In this document: positions 56,012-64,000 of the stretch, one piece after another
Layout of the letters: every line of letters starts with the position of its first letter
Numbering within the stretch: position 1 is the first letter of the stretch
Assembly: GCA_002354335.1 (NCBI GenBank)
Contig: DELI01000027.1
Span: 1-64,000, forward strand
Origin: Sphingobacterium sp. UBA2700
GTDB lineage: Bacteria > Bacteroidota > Bacteroidia > Sphingobacteriales > Sphingobacteriaceae
Reading direction: 5' to 3'
DNA length: 64,000 nucleotides
The notes under the pieces: generated by a model
What the model saw: the letters and a program-made list of their open reading frames with translations, nothing else
Told to the model about the DNA's origin: nothing
Database searches by the model: none
Position numbers and translations under genes: made by a program

Positions 56012-56875
56012 ATGAAATGGCAAGGCGGCCGCAATAGCGGAAATGTTGAAGATCGCAGGGGAATGTCTGGAGGACAGAAGCTAACCTTAGGCGGAATTGG
56101 CGGGGTAATCGTATTGATTATCGGATTTTTAATGGGGGGCGATCCTACCGAATTATTGAATCAAGCGCAACAACAAGGTGGCGTAGCGACAGAACAAGGC
56201 GAGTTTCAGTCGACTCCGGAGGAAGACCGATTGGTCGAATTTGCCGGCGTTGTCTTGACCAGTACCGAAGATGTATGGAGTTCTATATTTCGTGAAAATG
56301 GAAAATCATATCCCGTTACTAAATTGACCATCTACCGCGAAGCTTTCGAAACCGGCGGTTGTGGGGTCGGACGTTCCGAATTCGGACCATTCTACTGCCC
56401 GGGCGACCAAAAGATCTATCTGGATTTAAGCTTTAATAAAGAGTTGAATAATCGTTTTGGCGCGAAAGGCGAATTTGCACTTGCTTATGTGATTGCCCAT
56501 GAAGTAGGCCACCATATCCAAAATGTCTTTGGTGTATTAAATCAAACGAATGCCATGCGCGCGAAAATGAGCGAGCGTGATTACAATAAAATCTCTGTAA
56601 TGACGGAATTGCAAGCAGACTTTTATGCGGGCGTATGGGCGCATCATGCGACCAAGAAATCCGATGTACAGTTGACTTATGATGATATTGTTGAGGGTAT
56701 GCGTGCTGCTGCAGCGGTAGGCGATGACCACATTCAAGAGCAAGCGACTGGTAGCTCGCATCCGGAATCATTTACGCACGGTACTTCCGAGCAACGTGCA
56801 TACTGGTTCAAAAAAGGGTATGAAACGGGCGATGTAAACCAGGGGAATACGTTTAACGACCCTAGCTTGCAATAA
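56012..56875 (+). CDS. ypfJ: YpfJ-type neutral zinc metallopeptidase
   Basis: A 287-aa membrane-anchored protein. An N-terminal Gly-rich stretch and one helix (about 26-45) precede the peptidase, with zinc motif HEVGHH (163-168) and the ELQADFYAGVWAHH segment carrying the third ligand. Cell envelope location inferred from the single helix. Tail-to-tail with the LuxE-type gene, 1 bp apart. Confidence 0.9.
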   Translation: MKWQGGRNSGNVEDRRGMSGGQKLTLGGIGGVIVLIIGFLMGGDPTELLNQAQQQGGVATEQGEFQSTPEEDRLVEFAGVVLTSTEDVWSSIFRENGKSYPVTKLTIYREAFETGGCGVGRSEFGPFYCPGDQKIYLDLSFNKELNNRFGAKGEFALAYVIAHEVGHHIQNVFGVLNQTNAMRAKMSERDYNKISVMTELQADFYAGVWAHHATKKSDVQLTYDDIVEGMRAAAAVGDDHIQEQATGSSHPESFTHGTSEQRAYWFKKGYETGDVNQGNTFNDPSLQ

Positions 56876-56876
56876 G

Positions 56877-57857
56877 CTATTGCACCAAGAGGTTGCAGCC
56901 GCGAATATCAGAATTATCAAAACGACCTAGGATTTCGAAGGAACCATCTTGATGGAACTTCCCTAAATCTTGGGTAGCAATAAACGAACAGGAGTAATAA
57001 TTGGCTAAATCAATGACATTTATTGCTCCTGTTTTTTTATTGTCCAGTAGTGACAAAGGATCATTGGTATCGCGAATTAGAATTTTCATCCAATTAGGCG
57101 TTTTAAATAAGCCTTCTCCATCAGAATAGCCTTGCGATAGCAGCTCCGTCATCCCATATTCGGAATGTATCGCCGGAACGCCGAATCCTGCCTTGAGGAT
57201 AGCATGCAGCTCCTCTCTGATCATCTCCTTACGCTTGCCTTTCATCCCTCCGGTCTCCATAATAATAAGCTCGGGAAAATCGATGCTATATTGCTCCACA
57301 AAGTCGAGAAGGGCATAGGTCACTCCAAAAAGAACCGTCTTTGTGCCTTTTTCCTTTAGCTGCTGAAGAGCTTCAAAAAGATCTTGATGATTATAGAGGA
57401 AATAATTACTTTCTTTCTGTTGCGAATGCTTGATCAAATCGTCAACCATATAAATCAATGAAGACCCGGTACGTTCTAAATAGGATGGAAGCAAGGCAAC
57501 AATTGCCAAATCTTTAACATCGCCATAAAACTGCTCGAAAGCTAATCTAAAGCTGCGTTCGTATAGGCTGACATCAGCAACTAAATGCTTGCTTGTAATC
57601 ATTCCCGTTGTGCCCGAACTGCTAAAAACAACCTCAGTTTCTAATGCCGCATTGATGATATCTTGCGATTTGAAAAATTGGATCGGCATAAACGGAATCA
57701 TGGTATAATGGTCAACATTTCCCGGTTCTACGCCCAATATCTGTAAGTATTGCTTGTAGATTAAGGTATGTTCTGCCTGATGCCGAAAAACAGCTAATGC
57801 GCAGGCGTTAAAGTCGTCGTCCGATTGGATATTAAAAATGCGATCCAGTAATTCCAT
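56877..57857 (-). CDS. LuxE/PaaK-type acyl-protein synthetase
   Basis: A 326-aa adenylate-forming family member. FSSSGTTGMITSKH is the Ser/Thr/Gly-rich ATP-binding loop, and the METGGMKGKRKEMIREE and SEYGMTELLSQGY blocks match the family. LuxE activates fatty acids in light-producing bacteria; here no lux genes are present, so it probably activates another acyl substrate. Monocistronic with its own promoter. Confidence 0.85.
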   Translation of the reverse strand: MELLDRIFNIQSDDDFNACALAVFRHQAEHTLIYKQYLQILGVEPGNVDHYTMIPFMPIQFFKSQDIINAALETEVVFSSSGTTGMITSKHLVADVSLYERSFRLAFEQFYGDVKDLAIVALLPSYLERTGSSLIYMVDDLIKHSQQKESNYFLYNHQDLFEALQQLKEKGTKTVLFGVTYALLDFVEQYSIDFPELIIMETGGMKGKRKEMIREELHAILKAGFGVPAIHSEYGMTELLSQGYSDGEGLFKTPNWMKILIRDTNDPLSLLDNKKTGAINVIDLANYYSCSFIATQDLGKFHQDGSFEILGRFDNSDIRGCNLLVQ

Positions 57858-57862
57858 TGACG

Positions 57863-57870
57863 CAAATATA
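57863..57870 (-). promoter_or_regulatory. LuxE-type gene -7 element
   Basis: TATATTTG on the minus strand, 5 nt before the ATG. It predicts a near-leaderless mRNA. Confidence 0.6.
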
Positions 57871-57878
57871 GGGATTCC

Positions 57879-58556
57879 CTACCTTTTCTTAATCAATTCC
57901 TTGTTGCGGAATGGATTATCTTTCACATCCATTTTCTTCGCTTTCATCGTCTCCTTCAGCTGCTTGTTTAGTTCCTTTTCGTAGCTCGGTGAGGCCTGTG
58001 TCGATACACTATATAAGGCTAATTGTTTCTTTATAGCCGTAAACTTTTCCTGTTTGTAGTCTACTTTAAATGCTTCTATACTAGGTTTATAAATCAAGCG
58101 TGTTACCTGATCGGCGGCTAGAGCCGTTGCGACTGTTGCGGTGCCCAGCAATGCCTGACCCGCAGCATCGGTTAAGGTTCGCTCATCCTCCGGACTATCA
58201 TAGATTGGTGCTCCAAGCGCGCCTCGACGAATATTAGAACGATTTTCGTCCAAAGACGTCGCGATAATGCCGACCCCCGTGTCAGACATTCCCTCGAATA
58301 CCTTAATTTTTCGGTTTTTATCAAATCTTATCTTAATCTCCTTAATAGACTCCGCCGGAATAGAACGAGCACCTCGCGATGTAATCACATCGATACTCTC
58401 TTCATTAACTTGTTGCAAAAGCCCCTTGACCGTCCCTTTTTTTGTTTTAATAGCAACCTGATATTCTTTTATCTCCCGCTCTAGGGATGATTGGGCCTGG
58501 ATATTTGTAGTGAACAGCAGAAATAAAATCGAAAAAAGATAGTGAAAATTTGCCAT
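57879..58556 (-). CDS. secreted protein of unknown function
   Basis: A 225-aa protein with a signal peptide (about 1-21, ending IQAQ). The mature part is basic and mixed; VKGLLQQVNEESIDVITSRG suggests a small beta domain, followed by an alanine-rich segment (about 128-150). I do not recognise the family. It lies upstream of the LuxE-type gene but that gene has its own -7 element. Confidence 0.7.
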   Translation of the reverse strand: MANFHYLFSILFLLFTTNIQAQSSLEREIKEYQVAIKTKKGTVKGLLQQVNEESIDVITSRGARSIPAESIKEIKIRFDKNRKIKVFEGMSDTGVGIIATSLDENRSNIRRGALGAPIYDSPEDERTLTDAAGQALLGTATVATALAADQVTRLIYKPSIEAFKVDYKQEKFTAIKKQLALYSVSTQASPSYEKELNKQLKETMKAKKMDVKDNPFRNKELIKKR

Positions 58557-58664
58557 GAGGTTAATGTTGTGTCTTAATTTTCTGTAAAGTTAAGGTTTTG
58601 GGTGTTGGCTGTGTGTTAAAAATAATTAAATGTAGGGAAGGGAAAGGGTTTAGGGACTTTGTTT

Positions 58665-58956
58665 TTGAACCATGAAAGGAAGGATTTAAGGATTGACAGG
58701 ATCGGGTCTAACTATTAAGTACTAACTAATAAATACTACTTCAGGTAAGTTCTATATTATAACCAATCTAGACCCAATTCATACCCGCTCGCGAGCGGCT
58801 TTGATAGGGTTATGAAAGGGTTTTGAAAGGGCTTTATAAGGGTTATGAGTCGAATCGTTCCTAACCCGTTCTAGTATTAAGCACTTAGTACTTAGTACTT
58901 AGTAGTTAGACTCGATCCTGTCAATCCTTAAATCCTTCCTTTCCTCGTTCAAAGAC
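58665..58956. repeat. large inverted repeat with heptamers, element F
   Basis: Left arm 58665-58738 (module X, then TCTAACTATTAAGTACTA-type heptamers) and right arm 58872-58952 are inverse copies. The module part matches over about 40 nt with few mismatches. The left arm has four heptamers and the right five, so the arms differ by exactly one 7-bp unit. The loop holds GCTCGCGAGC and an 11-bp array. It lies between fabG and the secreted protein gene. Confidence 0.85.
58797..58842. repeat. 11-bp GGG-periodic array in element F
   Basis: GGG triplets start at 58807, 58818, 58829 and 58840, exactly 11 bp apart, with a GGC at 58797. Spacers are TTATGAAA, TTTTGAAA and CTTTATAA. It matches the arrays at 5557-5624 and 29324-29378 in period and form. 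Confidence 0.75.
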
Positions 58957-59013
58957 AATACATCCTGTCCACCCTTTCCTCCTCCAATTCCACATTCTCT
59001 GTAAGTAACGTCA

Positions 59014-59040
59014 CAAAAAAAGCCCCGAACTTCGGGGCTT
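59014..59040 (-). terminator. fabG terminator
   Basis: AAGCCCCGAA with TTCGGGGCTT, followed on the minus strand by a T7 tract. It lies just downstream of fabG. Confidence 0.9.
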
Positions 59041-59069
59041 CATAATATTCTATTTGTGAATTCAATTTC

Positions 59070-59813
59070 TTACAACATACCGCCATCTACTGGAATTACT
59101 TGTCCAGTTACGTAAGCTGATAGGTCCGATGCTAGAAATACACAAGCATTTGCAACATCTTCAGGTTCTCCGGCGCGTTTCAATGGGATGTTTGCTTCCC
59201 ATCCTTCAACCACCTTCGGGTCTAATACGTCTGTCATTTCGGTGCGGATAAATCCTGGAGCAATAACATTGGTACGGATATTTCTTGATCCTAATTCTTT
59301 AGCTAGGGATTTTGAGAATCCGATGATACCCGCTTTAGAAGCGGCGTAATTTGCCTGTCCGGCATTCCCTTGAACACCTACTACGGAGCTCATGTTGATG
59401 ATGCTGCCTTTGCGCGCCTTCATCATCACTTTTGAAGCTGCTTTCGATACATTGAAGACCGATTTCAAGTTGATGTTGATGACATCGTCCCAGTTTTCTT
59501 CTGTCATACGCATAAGTAAGCCGTCTTTTGTGATACCGGCGTTGTTTACTACGATATCAAGCGCTCCAAAATCAGCAACGATATCATTGATTAATTTCTC
59601 GGCTTCATCAAATTTCGAGGCGTCCGAGCGATAGCCTTTTACTTGGGTTCCAAAGGCCTGAAGCTCTTGTTCTAGAGCTTGTCCTTTTTCAACAGATGAT
59701 AAATAAGTGAAGGCGACATTTGCGCCATGCTGAGCGAATACCTCAGCGATTTTTCTTCCTATTCCTTTTGATGCACCTGTTACCAAGGCTGTTTTTCCGG
59801 CTAACAATTTCAT
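59070..59813 (-). CDS. fabG: 3-oxoacyl-ACP reductase
   Basis: A 247-aa short-chain dehydrogenase that reduces 3-oxoacyl-ACP with NADPH in fatty acid elongation. Cofactor motif VTGASKGIG (11-19), NNAG, catalytic Ser and YAASK, and the C-terminal YVTGQVIPVDGGM match FabG closely. It stands alone here, not in a fab cluster. Confidence 0.93.
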   Translation of the reverse strand: MKLLAGKTALVTGASKGIGRKIAEVFAQHGANVAFTYLSSVEKGQALEQELQAFGTQVKGYRSDASKFDEAEKLINDIVADFGALDIVVNNAGITKDGLLMRMTEENWDDVININLKSVFNVSKAASKVMMKARKGSIINMSSVVGVQGNAGQANYAASKAGIIGFSKSLAKELGSRNIRTNVIAPGFIRTEMTDVLDPKVVEGWEANIPLKRAGEPEDVANACVFLASDLSAYVTGQVIPVDGGML

Positions 59814-60023
59814 ATGTATTCTTATTAAATGCTTACTTAATTAACCACAAAAGTGGAAAATAAACTGCATAATACAAAAAATGTTGACGAATAGGAAGGC
59901 TTGGATTTATTTTTTAAGGTCAAAAATATGCATATCGCTAATGTTAATTGGGTATTTTTGATAAAATCACAAATATCTGATATGTTTCTGACAAAATTAT
60001 TCGCTTATATATAATGCGAATAT

Positions 60024-60031
60024 TAATTTTG
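60024..60031 (+). promoter_or_regulatory. mqo -7 element
   Basis: TAATTTTG, 19 nt before ATG 60051, matching TAnnTTTG. Confidence 0.55.
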
Positions 60032-60050
60032 TAACTCATTTAAAAATCAC

Positions 60051-61547
60051 ATGGGTAAGAAAACTAAGAAAACGGAAGTAGACGTCGTTTTGATTGGTGC
60101 TGGTATTATGAGTGCTACGCTAGGCACCTTAATAAACGAGTTGAGTCCGGATATTAATATCGAGATTTTAGAACGTCTTGATGTTGTTGCCGCAGAGAGC
60201 TCCGACGCATGGAATAACGCCGGAACTGGACACTCCGCACTTTGTGAGTTAAATTATACTCCGGAGCAAGCAGATGGTTCTGTTAAGATTGACAAAGCGA
60301 TCAATATCGCTGAGCAATACGAGGTTTCCAAGCAGTTTTGGTCTTACCTAGTTGAAAAAGGAATTATTAAGAATCCAAGTCATTTCATACGTCAAGTGCC
60401 ACATATGTCGGCGGTTTTTGGAGAGAAGGATGTTCGTTTCTTGAAAACAAGATTTGAAACATTGACTCAACAAAACTTGTTCAAAGGTATGGAGTATACT
60501 GAAGACAAGCAGCAGCTGCAAGACTGGGTACCATTGATGATGGACGGTAGAGATAGCAATGAACAAGTTGCGGCGACGAAGATGGACATCGGTACAGACG
60601 TGAATTTCGGTGCTTTAACAAGAGATTTGGTTTCCTACTTGGATGGAAAAGATAACATCAAGCTTTCATTGAATCAAGAGGTGAAAGATATTGATCGTGA
60701 GGATGATGGTCGTTGGGAAGTTGAGGTGAAAGATTTGGCAACAGGCGAGAAGCGTGAGATTCTTGCGAAGTTTGTTTTCATCGGTGCGGGTGGTCACTCT
60801 TTATTATTATTAGAGAAATCGGGTATTCCTGAAGCTAAAGGCTATGGTGGTTTCCCGGTTGGTGGACAATGGTTGAGATGTACAAATGAGGATATCATTA
60901 AAGCGCATCATGCAAAAGTCTACGGTAAAGCTTCGGTAGGGGCTCCTCCGATGTCTGTACCGCATTTAGATACGCGTTATATCGACGGAAAGCAAGCCTT
61001 ATTGTTCGGTCCGTATGCGGGTTTCTCGACTAAGTTCTTGAAAAAAGGTTCATACTTTGATTTACCTGCGTCGATTAAATTATCGAATATCCGTCCGATG
61101 TTATCTGCAGGACTTGATAACTTGCCGTTAACAAAATATTTGATCACGGAAGTGATGAAAAAACCACAGGATAAATTGGATGCGTTGAAGCAGTTTATGC
61201 CGACCGCCAAAATGGAAGATTGGGAGATTGAAAAAGCTGGTCAGCGTGTTCAGGTGATTAAGAAAGATCCTAAGCATGGCGGAATCCTAGAATTCGGTAC
61301 GGAAGTAGTTTCCAGTGCAGACGGTTCTATCGCAGCGCTTTTAGGTGCTTCTCCGGGTGCTTCTACATCAGTTGCTATCATGATCAACTTGTTGAAGAGA
61401 TGCTTTCCTGATCGTGCGAAATCAGATTCTTACCGCAAGAAATTGCGTGAGATGATCCCTACATGGGGTAAAAAGCTTAACGATGATGCAGCGCTATGTC
61501 AATCGACACGCGAGCGTACGCACCGTTTGTTGAATTTAGATAAATAG
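60051..61547 (+). CDS. mqo: malate:quinone oxidoreductase
   Basis: A 498-aa FAD enzyme that oxidises malate to oxaloacetate and passes electrons to menaquinone. FAD motif VVLIGAGIMSATLGTLI near the start, EILERLDVVAAESSDAWNNAGTGHSALCELNYTP and a late GSIAALLGASPGASTSVAIM are family hallmarks. Fits the menaquinone genes mqnA/E in this window. The TPP riboswitch starts about 10 nt after its stop. Confidence 0.96.
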   Translation: MGKKTKKTEVDVVLIGAGIMSATLGTLINELSPDINIEILERLDVVAAESSDAWNNAGTGHSALCELNYTPEQADGSVKIDKAINIAEQYEVSKQFWSYLVEKGIIKNPSHFIRQVPHMSAVFGEKDVRFLKTRFETLTQQNLFKGMEYTEDKQQLQDWVPLMMDGRDSNEQVAATKMDIGTDVNFGALTRDLVSYLDGKDNIKLSLNQEVKDIDREDDGRWEVEVKDLATGEKREILAKFVFIGAGGHSLLLLEKSGIPEAKGYGGFPVGGQWLRCTNEDIIKAHHAKVYGKASVGAPPMSVPHLDTRYIDGKQALLFGPYAGFSTKFLKKGSYFDLPASIKLSNIRPMLSAGLDNLPLTKYLITEVMKKPQDKLDALKQFMPTAKMEDWEIEKAGQRVQVIKKDPKHGGILEFGTEVVSSADGSIAALLGASPGASTSVAIMINLLKRCFPDRAKSDSYRKKLREMIPTWGKKLNDDAALCQSTRERTHRLLNLDK

Positions 61548-61555
61548 ATTTTATT

Positions 61556-61662
61556 AAACTTATGGGGTGCTTCTCCTGCATTTGCTAGGATAGGCTGAGA
61601 TTATACCCAATACCTTAATTGGTAAAACCTGATCCAGGTAATGCTGGCGTAGGGATAAAGGA
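61556..61662 (+). promoter_or_regulatory. TPP riboswitch aptamer
   Basis: The conserved segments of the thi-box are in order: GGGGTGC (61564-61570), GGCTGAGATTATACCC (61593-61608), ACCTGATCCAGGTAATGCTGG (split here as ACCTGATC and AGGTAATGCTGGCGTAGGG, to 61654). P1 can form from CTTAT and ATAAAG. It binds thiamine pyrophosphate and controls pnuT. Confidence 0.95.
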
Positions 61663-61677
61663 TCTTGTTGCTATATA

Positions 61678-61724
61678 ACATCCATAAGTTTTGTTCGAGG
61701 ACATAATTTATGGGTGTTTTTTTT
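61678..61724 (+). terminator. riboswitch terminator overlapping the pnuT start
   Basis: ACATCCATAA (61678-61687) pairs with TTATGGGTGT (61708-61717), extended by three pairs, then T8 (61717-61724). The pnuT ATG (61710-61712) is inside the right arm and the T-tract is read as codons 3-5. With TPP bound, the hairpin should both stop transcription and hide the start codon. Confidence 0.8.
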
Positions 61725-62351
61725 ATCGATTTATGGGATGCCTTATTGCAAACGACGCCGCTGGAGCGGTTCTCTGTTGTCTGCAGCATCATTCAGGTTC
61801 TTCTATCGAGGAACAATAAAGTGTCTAACTACTTTTTCGGCATACTCGGCATACTATCAGGGATGTATGTGCTTTTCGGTGCGAAACTCTACGCAGAGAT
61901 TGCGTTAAATATGTACTACCTAGTTATGAGCGTTTATGGTTGGTGGTATTGGGTAACGAATAAGGAAGCCAAGGAGCAGTCTATAACGCGCTGCGATAAG
62001 CGAGATTGGACGATTGTTTTAGGTATTGTCTTTATTGGATTTATTGTTCTTTACTCGGTATTGAGTCATTTTACGGACTCGGATGTTCCCGTTTGGGATG
62101 CTTGGGTTTCCTCGACTGCATGGGCAGGTATGTGGCTTTTGGCCAAACGAAAGATAGAGAATTGGATATTGTTGAATATCAGCAATGCCTTTGCAATTCC
62201 ATTGCTCGTCCATAAAGATTTGTACCTATTTGCGGCGTTGACCTCCTTTTTATTTATTGTTGCTATCTTCGGCTACCTGAAATGGCAGTTTATTATGCGA
62301 AATCAAGAAAAACTTACACATGCTTACTCCAGAACAAATTCTAATTATTAA
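61710..62351 (+). CDS. pnuT: thiamine transporter PnuT
   Basis: A 213-aa PnuC-family membrane transporter with about seven helices. NYFFGILGILSGMYVLF and NMYYLVMSVYGWWYW are typical. Control by a TPP riboswitch makes thiamine the likely substrate. The start ATG 61710 fits relatives that begin just before the first helix, so it is probably right despite lying in the terminator hairpin. Overlaps the next gene by 32 bp. Confidence 0.93.
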   Translation: MGVFFIDLWDALLQTTPLERFSVVCSIIQVLLSRNNKVSNYFFGILGILSGMYVLFGAKLYAEIALNMYYLVMSVYGWWYWVTNKEAKEQSITRCDKRDWTIVLGIVFIGFIVLYSVLSHFTDSDVPVWDAWVSSTAWAGMWLLAKRKIENWILLNISNAFAIPLLVHKDLYLFAALTSFLFIVAIFGYLKWQFIMRNQEKLTHAYSRTNSNY

Positions 62352-63399
62352 AGAGTCGCAGGCTGAAGCGATTAAAATGAAATCACTAGCGCCTGCCACA
62401 TTAAAGCTTGCCTATGAAAACCAATGGTTCAACTTGTGGGTGCCGAAAGTTTATGACGGATTAGAAGCTAGTCTGGTAGAGGGTTTGACTCTTTTGGAAG
62501 AGCTGGCATACGTAGATGGAGGCTATGCCTGGACAGTAACGCTTTGCTCTGGCGCCAATATGTTCGCCGGCTTCTTGGAGCCATCCTTGGCGAAGGGTAT
62601 TTTCAGTCAACCAACGGTTTGCTGGGGTGGGAGTGGTCGCGCTGCGGGTACTGCCAATTGGGATGGAGAACATTATATCCTTTCGGGCGAGTGGCAATAC
62701 GCTACGGGCGCTCCACACTTGACACATTTTACCTTAAATGCGAATTTATTGGATCAGGGCGTTCCGGTGCTCAATGAGGATGGGGAGCAAGCGGTATCTT
62801 CGTTTTTTGTACCGCGAGATCAGGTATTGATTCATTATGATTGGACGTCATTTGGATTGGAATGTACCGCGAGCCATAGTTTCTCGCTTCAAAATATAAA
62901 GGTTACAAAGAATCATGCGTTCCTGTTAGATCCTGCGGCAAAGAAATCGGATTCGCCATTGTTTGATATCCCTTTTATGCCATTCGCAGAGATTACTCTA
63001 TTGGTGAATTATGTAGGCATGTTTCGCCGTTTCCTAGATTTGGTGGAGAAGTATTTTTTCGAAAAGTCTAAAGATCCGAATTGGGCGAGCCAATACAGCA
63101 AGGAAAGGTTCAAATTGCTAGATGCTATACAAACTGATTTTAATGCGCGCAGAAAACATGTTTTCGCACTGGCGAAGACGATATGGGCGAATGTTATTGC
63201 TGGCAATTTCGAAGGTAATAACGGTCCCTATGAGGATTTAGCGAGCTTTTCCAGAGCATTTGTCAAGGATATGCGATTGCAGGTCGTAGAACTATTTCCG
63301 CTACTAGGTATTCGTGCTTCGCAAGCAGAGCAGGAGATTAACATTGTTTTTCGTAATATCTTTACAGCGAGCCAACATAGTTTGTTGAACGGACGATAA
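62320..63399 (+). CDS. acyl-CoA dehydrogenase-like protein
   Basis: A 359-aa protein resembling the acyl-CoA dehydrogenase superfamily: helical N-terminal domain (YVDGGYAWTVTLCSGANMF), middle beta domain (CWGGSGRAAGTANWDGEHYILSG), helical C-terminus. It is somewhat shorter than usual and I cannot place the catalytic base. It is translationally coupled to pnuT and therefore under the TPP switch, so it may act in thiamine salvage. This link is inference. Confidence 0.8.
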   Translation: MLTPEQILIIKESQAEAIKMKSLAPATLKLAYENQWFNLWVPKVYDGLEASLVEGLTLLEELAYVDGGYAWTVTLCSGANMFAGFLEPSLAKGIFSQPTVCWGGSGRAAGTANWDGEHYILSGEWQYATGAPHLTHFTLNANLLDQGVPVLNEDGEQAVSSFFVPRDQVLIHYDWTSFGLECTASHSFSLQNIKVTKNHAFLLDPAAKKSDSPLFDIPFMPFAEITLLVNYVGMFRRFLDLVEKYFFEKSKDPNWASQYSKERFKLLDAIQTDFNARRKHVFALAKTIWANVIAGNFEGNNGPYEDLASFSRAFVKDMRLQVVELFPLLGIRASQAEQEINIVFRNIFTASQHSLLNGR

Positions 63400-64000
63400 T
63401 TAGCAATCGAATTGCCGACTGCCTTCAAACGCATAAGGCGAATTGGACAGGTTGATAATTACACGTTCCTCTTCATAATCTCTCGGACTCGAAAAGATAA
63501 AGTCTGGCTTTCCGTCTTTATCAAAGTCGCTAATGAACTGAATTTCGGTATGGGTGTCGTTGTACTGATCTTGCTGTAGTATCACACGGCTTAATCGATT
63601 GTCCTCATAGAGTTCTAGCTTATAAAATCCGGCACCATTCTTTTCACGATCGTCAAAAGCTCTTCCTGAGGCTTTGATACTATACTGCTTTCCGTTGAAT
63701 GAGAAAGAAGAGCTTTCATTTGGATTCAGAACTGAATTTTGAATTGAAATACTATCGATTGCCCCAGCTTTCATTTCTTGTAAATTGAAAAATGCGTATG
63801 TCCGGTATTCCGGTAGAATCGTCTCTGTAGGCTGGCCAGAGCAAGGCTCTTCGGCTGCATGTTCAATCTTATATTTGATCTTGCCGATAAAGAATTGATC
63901 TCCTTTTTTATAAAGGGCAAGCCAAGTGCTGTCCATGATCTTGCTGATCGATTCCGATTCCTCCCATATCCGATAGCTCGCTGGTAACAGGATATGGCCC
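63400..64000 (-). CDS. hypothetical protein, 5' end outside window
   Basis: A partial gene. ATG 63936 gives 178 aa, but the frame stays open to the window edge (about 20 more residues, including LPASYRIWEESESISK), so the start lies beyond 64000. The C-terminal part has a repeat-like IQFISDFDKDGKPDFIFSSP with Asp-rich turns, as in FG-GAP-like calcium-binding folds. Function not recognised. Its stop abuts that of the upstream convergent gene. Confidence 0.7.
   Translation of the reverse strand, partial: GHILLPASYRIWEESESISKIMDSTWLALYKKGDQFFIGKIKYKIEHAAEEPCSGQPTETILPEYRTYAFFNLQEMKAGAIDSISIQNSVLNPNESSSFSFNGKQYSIKASGRAFDDREKNGAGFYKLELYEDNRLSRVILQQDQYNDTHTEIQFISDFDKDGKPDFIFSSPRDYEEERVIINLSNSPYAFEGSRQFDC

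Noticed and set aside
56877..57857. Bioluminescence (lux) system based on the LuxE-type protein
   Set aside because: luxA, luxB, luxC and luxD are absent; the family is broader than light production.

Overview
The window looks like chromosome of a Bacteroidota bacterium of the family Sphingobacteriaceae, most likely Sphingobacterium or a close relative (inferred from content, not from a search). The signs are SusC/SusD pairs, Bacteroidota-only families (DUF4783, DUF4302, MbnP), the futalosine menaquinone genes mqnA/mqnE, almost no Shine-Dalgarno sequences, and many genes preceded by the Bacteroidota -7 element TAnnTTTG. I see no rRNA, tRNA, CRISPR array, insertion sequence or phage.

Layout. 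1-5.2 kb: lipoprotein, gpmI, DUF4783, nadC, plsY, M48 protease. 5.8-12.1 kb: ABC ATPase with a giant permease/M1-peptidase fusion, two GNAT enzymes, an AAA ATPase. 12.4-14.0 kb: ABC-F protein with a degenerate second domain. 14.2-23.7 kb: a Sus-type outer-membrane uptake locus (FecR-like fragment, SusC, SusD, zinc peptidase lipoprotein, two DUF4302 lipoproteins) facing an ECF sigma factor. 24-31.2 kb: PEGA and other lipoproteins, AGCS symporter, a 29-aa membrane peptide, NhaC antiporter, NUDIX enzyme, pyrE, SRPBCC protein. 31.3-34.5 kb: a four-gene MbnP/MbnH-type operon on the minus strand. 34.6-45.2 kb: exonuclease, trxB, HAD phosphatase, methyltransferase, pheT, coiled-coil protein, zapA, a probable 6S RNA, rny, two conserved proteins. 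45.4-47.9 kb: GNAT, tyrA, aminotransferase. 48.2-54.0 kb: LacI-type regulator, MsbA-type exporter, mqnE, phosphatase, mqnA. 54.2-59.8 kb: DUF423, rhodanese-thioredoxin, PhnA, YpfJ peptidase, LuxE-type protein, secreted protein, fabG. 60-64 kb: mqo, a TPP riboswitch controlling pnuT and an acyl-CoA dehydrogenase-like gene, and a partial gene cut by the window end.

The most unusual structure is not a protein. Several intergenic regions carry arrays of 7-bp units of the form TAGnnnT, usually as large inverted pairs. In four cases the stop codon TAG of the flanking gene falls on the first bases of a heptamer of the array, and a fifth array abuts a stop codon directly. Because 7 is not a multiple of 3, each array places TAG in all three frames. 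The arrays are mixed with a second module (the GGATTTAAGGATTGACAGGAT type) and with long hairpins built from 11-bp units carrying GGG once per helical turn. A smaller second family of elements also starts at stop codons.

Other points: a TPP-switch terminator that contains the pnuT start codon and whose U-tract is read as codons; a 6S-like RNA between zapA and rny defined by a 13-bp closing stem; and -7 elements so close to several ATGs that those mRNAs should be leaderless.
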